A stretch of 64,000 bases of DNA from contig NZ_BSSE01000005.1 in assembly GCF_030268965.1 (NCBI RefSeq), positions 248,001 through 312,000 of the forward strand, in the 5' to 3' direction. Numbering within the stretch: the first letter of the stretch is position 1; each line of letters begins with the position of its first letter. Made by a program: the position numbers and the translations under genes. A model generated the notes under the pieces. It saw nothing but the letters and a program-made list of their open reading frames with translations. It searched no databases and was not told the DNA's origin. Shown in pieces: positions 59,159-64,000 of this stretch. The DNA is from Microtetraspora sp. NBRC 16547. Its GTDB lineage: Bacteria; Actinomycetota; Actinomycetes; Streptosporangiales; Streptosporangiaceae.

Positions 59159-60607
59159 TCAGAGGGTCACGCCGGTGAGGACCATGACCTTCTCGTGGGT
59201 GAGGTCGTTCATCGTCGACAGCACGCCCTCGCGGCCGACGCCCGACTGCTTCACCCCGCCGTACGGCATCTGGTCGGCGCGGAACGACGGGACGTCGCCG
59301 ATGATCACGCCGCCGACCTCCAGCTCCCGGTTGGCCCGGAACGCGATGTCGAGGTTGCGGGTGAAGACGCCCGCCTGCAGGCCGTACTTGGAGTCGTTGA
59401 CCGCGGCGAACGCCTCGTCGACCGAGGCGACCGGCTGGATGATCATGACGGGCCCGAAGACCTCCTCGCAGGACAGCTTGGCGTCCGCGGGGACGTCGCC
59501 GAGCACGGTGGGGGCGACCGCCGCGCCGTCCCTGGTGCCGCCGGCGAGGACGCGGGCGCCGCCCTCGACGGCCTCCTTGATCCACTGCTCGACACGCTCG
59601 GCGGCCGCGACCGAAACCAGCGGCCCGACCTGGGTCTTCTCGTCGGACGGGTCACCGGTGACGAGGGCGTCGACGGCGGCGAGGAGCTTCTCGGTGAACC
59701 GCTCCCGCACCGCTTCTTCGACGATCACGCGCTGCACGGAGATGCAACTCTGACCGGCCTGGTAGTTGGAGAACAGGGCCACCCGCGCGGCCGCCCAGTC
59801 CAGGTCGGCGTCGGCCAGCACGACCGCCGCGCCGTTGCCGCCCAGCTCCAGGGTGACGTGCTTGCGCGGGACCTGGTCCATGAGGGCGTAGCCGACGGGG
59901 CCCGAGCCGGTGAAGGAGACCACCGGCAGGCGGGGGTCCTCGACGAGCGCGCCGGCCCGGTCGTTCGGCACGGGCAGCACGGAGAACATGCCCTCGGGCA
60001 GGTTGGTCTCGGCCAGGATCTCGCCGAGCACCAGCGCGGACAGCGGCGTGGCCGGGGCGGGCTTGACGATGACCGGGGCGCCGACGGCGATGGCCGGGGC
60101 CACCTTGTGGGCGACCAGGTTCAGCGGGAAGTTGAACGGCGTGATCGCGAGCACCGGGCCGTGCGGCACGCGGGAGACGTAGGCGATGCGGCCCTGGGCG
60201 GCGGGCTCGGTGTCGAGCCGCTGGACGGCGCCGCTGAACCGGCGGGCCTCCTCGGCGGCGAACCGGAACGTGGAGATCGCCCGGTTGACCTCGCCGCGCG
60301 CCCAGAAGATGGGCTTGCCGTTCTCACCGCTGATCAGCTGCGCGATCTCCTCCGCGCGCTCGGCGAGGCGGCGCGCGACGTGGGAGAGCGCGTCGGCGCG
60401 GACATGGATGGGCAGCGCCGCCGCCTGCTTGCGCACGGCGTCCGCGGCGGCCACGGCCTGCTCGACCTGCTCAACCGTCGGCACGGAGTAGACGCCCACG
60501 ACACGACCGTCGTGGGAGTTGGTCACCTCCAGCTCGGCGTCTCCCGTCGCGGGACGACCGGCCAGCCAGAAGGGGATCGGTGAGGTGGCGTTTGCGCTGC
60601 TGTCCAT
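59159..60607 (-). CDS. gabD: Succinate-semialdehyde dehydrogenase-like aldehyde dehydrogenase
   Basis: A 482-aa ALDH with ITPFNFPLNLVAHK, ELGGNGAAVVL (general-base Glu), AGQSCISVQR (nucleophile Cys) and EVFGPVM. Overall it is nearest to glyceraldehyde/succinate-semialdehyde-type ALDHs. Start at 60607. It lies next to a TetR gene and 2.4 kb from gabT, and so most likely oxidises succinate semialdehyde made from GABA; other aldehydes remain possible. Confidence 0.82.
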   Translation of the reverse strand: MDSSANATSPIPFWLAGRPATGDAELEVTNSHDGRVVGVYSVPTVEQVEQAVAAADAVRKQAAALPIHVRADALSHVARRLAERAEEIAQLISGENGKPIFWARGEVNRAISTFRFAAEEARRFSGAVQRLDTEPAAQGRIAYVSRVPHGPVLAITPFNFPLNLVAHKVAPAIAVGAPVIVKPAPATPLSALVLGEILAETNLPEGMFSVLPVPNDRAGALVEDPRLPVVSFTGSGPVGYALMDQVPRKHVTLELGGNGAAVVLADADLDWAAARVALFSNYQAGQSCISVQRVIVEEAVRERFTEKLLAAVDALVTGDPSDEKTQVGPLVSVAAAERVEQWIKEAVEGGARVLAGGTRDGAAVAPTVLGDVPADAKLSCEEVFGPVMIIQPVASVDEAFAAVNDSKYGLQAGVFTRNLDIAFRANRELEVGGVIIGDVPSFRADQMPYGGVKQSGVGREGVLSTMNDLTHEKVMVLTGVTL

Positions 60608-60831
60608 GTCTCCGACGCTATGCCAACCGGCCACGCACGGCGCTACTCCGGGCCGCACAATCCACGGACCATGCCTGGCCAATGTGGACAACTCCGTGTT
60701 GCCACGCTATGTCACAGATATGGCGCAATTTCGCGATGAATTCAGTTTCGGAGCGGTTTGAAAGTCCAACGGCGTGGTTAAGTCTCAACCGGGTCCGTCG
60801 CGGGCCCCATCGATGGAAGGGCTCGTCGCTC

Positions 60832-61458
60832 ATGGGTACGCCGGCGCCTTTGGGTCTTCAGGGCGCCTACGCGCTCGGGCAGCGTAGTAGCAACGACGAA
60901 CTCCGCAACCGGCTCCTGGACGTCGCGAGCCGACTGCTCTCCACCACGGGCCCGGAGAGCCTCACCGTACGCAGGATCTCCGCGGAGGCCGTCTGCTCGA
61001 CGACCGTGATCTACACGATGTTCGGCAGCAAGGAGGGCCTCGCCGAGGCCCTCTATCTCGAAGGGTTCGAGCGGGTCCGCCGCCGCCTGGCCGCCGTTCC
61101 CCCGCGCAGCGACCCGTTCGAGTTCCTCACCGCGCTCGGGCCCGCGTACCGGGAGGCCGTGCTCGCCGACCCGGGCTACTACAGCCTGATGTTCGAGCAG
61201 GCCATCCCCGGGTTCATGCCGAGCGAACGGGCCAGGACGCTGGCCCGCGCCGCGTTGAACATCCTCGACCGGGTGATCGCGGACTGCATCGCGGCCGGTT
61301 ATCTCGTGCCCACCCAGCCCAGGAAGATCGCCGACGCGGTGTGGGCCGCGGCCCAGGGAGCGCTCAGCCTGGAACGTGCCGGGCACCTCCAGGACGCCAA
61401 GACGTACGAGACCGTGACCACCGCCACGATCTGCTGCTTCCTGGCCGATCGGAGCTGA
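60832..61458 (+). CDS. TetR-family regulator near GABA genes
   Basis: A 208-aa TetR protein: helix-turn-helix about 25-70 (LLDVASRLLSTTGPESLTVRRISAEAVCSTTVIYTMFGSKEGL) and a C-terminal TetR_C-like helical domain ending TATICCFLADRS. It is divergent from the gabD-like gene; the 224-base region between contains no strong palindrome. Probable local regulator. ATG 60832. Confidence 0.85.
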   Translation: MGTPAPLGLQGAYALGQRSSNDELRNRLLDVASRLLSTTGPESLTVRRISAEAVCSTTVIYTMFGSKEGLAEALYLEGFERVRRRLAAVPPRSDPFEFLTALGPAYREAVLADPGYYSLMFEQAIPGFMPSERARTLARAALNILDRVIADCIAAGYLVPTQPRKIADAVWAAAQGALSLERAGHLQDAKTYETVTTATICCFLADRS

Positions 61459-61483
61459 GCCCGGCCGCCGGCGCGGTCCACAC

Positions 61484-61568
61484 CTCAGTGCGATCCGCAG
61501 CTCAGCGCCGTCGCCAACTCAGCGCGGACCGCAGCTCAGCGCGATCCACAGCTCGGCGCGGGCGGCGG
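61484..61568. repeat. Five 17-bp tandem units at the 3' end of pucR gene
   Basis: Units starting CTCAGTG/CTCAGCG/CTCGGCG at 61484, 61501, 61518, 61535 and 61552, degenerate in their second half. The last three encode the C terminus of the PucR protein; the first two lie beyond its stop. Replication slippage probably moved the stop codon. Confidence 0.75.
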
Positions 61569-62934
61569 GGTCGTCGAGGTCCCGTCCGAGCAGCTCGCTC
61601 ACCCGCCTCATCCGGTAGCGCAGCGTGTGCCGGTGCACGCCGAGCCGCTGGGCCGCGGCGTCCCAGTGGCCGTTGCAGGCGAGATACGCCCTGAGCGACT
61701 CGATCAGGTCGGCGCGTGAGCCGTACTCGCGCAGCGGCGCCAGCAACGCGGAAGAGAACGCCGCGGCGGTGGCCGGGTCGAGGAGGGAGAGCAGCCCCTG
61801 TCCGGCCAGCTCGGGGAACCTGGCCACGGGAGCCGCGGACGCCAGCGCGCGTTCCGCCTGGTCGATCCCCTGCGCCAGCTCGGCGTAACCGACCGGCCCG
61901 CTGGCGCCGACCTTCCCCCGCCGTGACGCCAGCGCGATGGCCTCCTCGGCCTCCTCCGCGTGCGTCAGCATCACGGTCAGGTCCCGATGTGGGAAGCCCT
62001 GGGCATGGGACTCGTCGGTGTCGCAGGCGAGGACGACGAACGGCTCGGCGGGCAGTTCGCCGCCGATCGCGGCGAGGGTCTCGCCCGCCGCCGCCCGCTC
62101 CCCGGCGAGCAGCAGGCGGAGCACGGCGGCGCGCACCCGCCGCTCCGCCGTCCGCTGCTCGCGCCCCTGCTCCAGGCCGAGGGTGAGCAGCGACCCGGCG
62201 GCGTTGACGATGGTGTGGCCGATGGGCGTGAACGGCCGCGCCGAGCCCACGGCGAAGAAGCCGCGCCGGCCGAGCGGCTGCACGATCACATGGTCGCCTG
62301 GCGTGGACACGGCGATACTCGACGGCGCTCCGGGGGTGCGCAGCCGCGCCAGCTCCGGCTCCAGGGCGCGAGCCCTCGCGTCCGGTCGCCCCGCCCGCGC
62401 CGCGTGCCGTACGGCTCCGGCCGCGTCGAGGAGCAGCGCCCAGCCGTCGATCTCGCGGGCGAGCCGCTCGATGACGGAGTTCATGCCCTCCGCCTGGAGC
62501 GCGGCCCTGGTCAGTCGGCCCTGCGCGGCGAAGGCGCGGCTGATCTCCTCGTACTGCTCGGCCGCGAGCAGCTCGCTGACCGCCTTGCCGATCGCGATGA
62601 ACGGCGTGTCCCTCGGCACCTCGATGAGGGGCAGCCCGGCCTCCGCCGCGGCCGTGACCAGCTCGGGCGGCACGTCCTCGTGGCTCAGGCCGACGCCGAA
62701 GCCGAGCCCGGCGACCCCGCGGGCGACGAGCCTCGACACGTACGGCAGGGCGGTGTCGGGGCCGAGCCGCATGCCGGTGGTGAGGAGCAGCTCGCCACCC
62801 TCCAGGAAGGGTGTGGGATCCTCGAGCTCGCTCACCGCCACCCAGCGGACCTGCCGGTCAAGCACTCCGGAACCGGCCAGAACCTCCAGGTGAAGGGGGG
62901 CCATCGCCGTCACCCTGCGCAGCGTCGGCGCCAT
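61519..62934 (-). CDS. PucR-family transcriptional regulator
   Basis: A 471-aa regulator: PucR N-terminal domain (about 1-125, with the GGELLLTTGMRL strand), a GGDEF-like middle, and the C-terminal PucR HTH (NGHWDAAAQRLGVHRHTLRYRMRRVSELLGRDL, about 420-452). Start at 62934 (GAGGAAG upstream). It is divergent from gabT with 96 bases between. Related proteins activate GABA or purine catabolic genes, so it is the likely regulator of gabT. Confidence 0.88.
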   Translation of the reverse strand: MAPTLRRVTAMAPLHLEVLAGSGVLDRQVRWVAVSELEDPTPFLEGGELLLTTGMRLGPDTALPYVSRLVARGVAGLGFGVGLSHEDVPPELVTAAAEAGLPLIEVPRDTPFIAIGKAVSELLAAEQYEEISRAFAAQGRLTRAALQAEGMNSVIERLAREIDGWALLLDAAGAVRHAARAGRPDARARALEPELARLRTPGAPSSIAVSTPGDHVIVQPLGRRGFFAVGSARPFTPIGHTIVNAAGSLLTLGLEQGREQRTAERRVRAAVLRLLLAGERAAAGETLAAIGGELPAEPFVVLACDTDESHAQGFPHRDLTVMLTHAEEAEEAIALASRRGKVGASGPVGYAELAQGIDQAERALASAAPVARFPELAGQGLLSLLDPATAAAFSSALLAPLREYGSRADLIESLRAYLACNGHWDAAAQRLGVHRHTLRYRMRRVSELLGRDLDDPAARAELWIALSCGPR

Positions 62935-63030
62935 CGCTTCCTCGACTTGTCCAACCGGTACAAACAGACCCAATCATTGTGCCACGGCGACACATCGGCA
63001 GGCCGGGGCGCTGGCCGTACCGTCGATGCC

Positions 63031-64000
63031 ATGAGCACTGCCACGCACGGCGGCCCCGGACTTCCCCAGGAGCGCCGCCTCGTCACCGAGATCCCCGGCC
63101 CCAAGTCGCGCGAGCTGTTCTCGCGCAAGCAGTCCGCCGTCCCCTCCGGCGTCGGCACGACTCTGCCCGTCTTCATCACCCAGGCCGGCGGCGGCGTGGT
63201 CGTGGACGTGGACGGCAACTCCCTGATCGACTTCGGTTCGGGCATCGCCGTGACGAGCGTCGGCAACGCCGCGCCGCGCGTCGTCGAGCGCGTGCAGAAG
63301 CAGGTCGCCGACTTCACCCACACCTGCTTCATGGTCACGCCGTACGAGTCGTACGTCGCGGTGTGCGAGAAGCTCAACGAGCTCACTCCCGGCGACCACG
63401 AGAAGCGCACGTTCCTGGTGAACAGCGGCGCCGAGGCCGTCGAGAACGCCGTCAAGGTCGCCAGGAGCGCGACCGGCCGCCAGGCGGTCGTCGTGTTCGA
63501 CCACGGCTACCACGGCCGGACGCTGCTCACGATGACGCTGACCGCCAAGAACATGCCGTACAAGCAGGGGTTCGGTCCGTTCGCTCCCGAGGTGTACCGC
63601 GCGCCGCTGGCCTACCCGTTCCGCTGGCCGACCGGGCCGGAGAACTGCGCCGATGAGGCCGCCGCGCAGGCGATCGACATGATCAACAAGCAGATCGGCG
63701 CGGAGAACGTCGCGGCCGTCGTCATCGAGCCGATCGCCGGCGAGGGCGGCTTCATCGAGCCGGCCCCCGGCTTCCTCCCGAAGATCGTCGAGTTCTGCAA
63801 GGCCAACGGCATCGTCTTCATCGCCGACGAGGTCCAGACCGGCTTCGCCCGCACCGGCAACCTGTTCGCCTGCGAGCACGAGGGCATCGTCCCCGACATC
63901 ATCGTCACGGCCAAGGGCATCGCGGGCGGGCTCCCGCTGGCGGCCGTGACCGGCCGGGCCGAGCTCCTCGACGCCGTCCACGGTGGCGGCCTCGGCGGCA
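63031..64000 (+). CDS. gabT: 4-aminobutyrate aminotransferase, 3' end outside window
   Basis: PLP-dependent class III transaminase converting GABA and 2-oxoglutarate to succinate semialdehyde and glutamate. Visible are FLVNSGAEAVENAVKVAR, FDHGYHGRT, VIEPIAGEGG and the IADEVQTGFARTG PLP-Asp motif; the K of the Schiff base (ITVAKGIAGGLPLAA region) is reached at about residue 300. The remaining C-terminal part is beyond 64000. ATG 63031. Divergent PucR gene; with the gabD-like gene makes a GABA-to-succinate route. Confidence 0.94.
   Translation, partial: MSTATHGGPGLPQERRLVTEIPGPKSRELFSRKQSAVPSGVGTTLPVFITQAGGGVVVDVDGNSLIDFGSGIAVTSVGNAAPRVVERVQKQVADFTHTCFMVTPYESYVAVCEKLNELTPGDHEKRTFLVNSGAEAVENAVKVARSATGRQAVVVFDHGYHGRTLLTMTLTAKNMPYKQGFGPFAPEVYRAPLAYPFRWPTGPENCADEAAAQAIDMINKQIGAENVAAVVIEPIAGEGGFIEPAPGFLPKIVEFCKANGIVFIADEVQTGFARTGNLFACEHEGIVPDIIVTAKGIAGGLPLAAVTGRAELLDAVHGGGLGG

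Overview
The window is high-GC DNA with actinobacterial gene content: ECF sigma factor, transmembrane Ser/Thr kinases, a GntR gene with small partner genes, DUF574-type methyltransferase, dxr/ispG, many TetR regulators, GTG starts and ATGA stop/start overlaps. A Streptosporangiales-like or Streptomyces-like filamentous actinomycete fits best; this is inference from gene content. No rRNA, tRNA, CRISPR array or intact transposase was seen. No gene-free stretch exceeds 300 bases.

Region by region. (1) 1-4.5 kb, minus strand: a tightly packed alkylation-damage repair operon: ogt, ECF sigma factor, second ogt, DNA-repair type 2OG-Fe(II) oxygenase, Ada-zinc-finger-like small protein, an unknown protein, alkB and tag (cut by the window edge). 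No Ada regulator is present; the sigma factor sits in its place, and two copies of a bipartite motif precede ogt and the sigma gene. (2) 4.5-12.4 kb: pieces of a sterol/acyl-CoA catabolic regulon: a broken flavin reductase and an acyl-CoA dehydrogenase behind a KstR2-like box, an SDR lacking its catalytic lysine, and a KstR2-type TetR with a consensus box, translationally coupled to an AlkD-like gene. An ATP-grasp enzyme, a GH3 hexosaminidase and a PhoD-like protein with altered metal ligands lie among them. (3) 12.5-17.2 kb: unknown and accessory genes (674-aa WXG100-like protein, lipoprotein, GntR with small partners, pRiA4b ORF-3 protein). (4) 17.3-28.1 kb: a polyamine/amino-sugar catabolic block: aminobutyraldehyde dehydrogenase, PuuB-like oxidase, MGT glycosyltransferase, TetR, an ABC transporter (ATPase with a ~295-residue low-complexity insert), a maltokinase/glucosamine-kinase-like enzyme and a SIS sugar isomerase. 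Two near-identical 16-bp palindromes tie the divergent promoters together.

(5) 28.2-36.5 kb: small regulator/target pairs (TetR, MerR/DUF4188, MarR/amidohydrolase), a secreted DNRLRE-type protein and a serine hydrolase. (6) 36.5-41 kb: GntR regulator, NRAMP-type transporter and the 5-oxoprolinase genes pxpA, pxpB, pxpC. (7) 41-53.4 kb: two receptor-like Ser/Thr kinases, a FabG3-like hydroxysteroid dehydrogenase and a PaaI thioesterase with KstR2-like and KstR-like boxes, a CHAP protein, MMPL transporter with TetR, a DUF574 methyltransferase, a HipA-like kinase/DUF3037 pair beside a VapC remnant. (8) 53.4-59.1 kb: TAP-type peptidase, ispG and dxr of the MEP pathway (the M50 protease commonly between them is absent), a secreted serine protease and a GNAT remnant. 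(9) 59.1-64 kb: GABA catabolism: succinate-semialdehyde dehydrogenase-like enzyme, TetR, PucR regulator and gabT (cut by the window edge). Putrescine degradation in region 4 would feed GABA into region 9.

Most notable candidates: the sigma-factor-led, Ada-less alkylation-repair operon, and the TetR-linked regulon combining polyamine uptake and oxidation with glycosyl transfer and amino-sugar-like phosphorylation.
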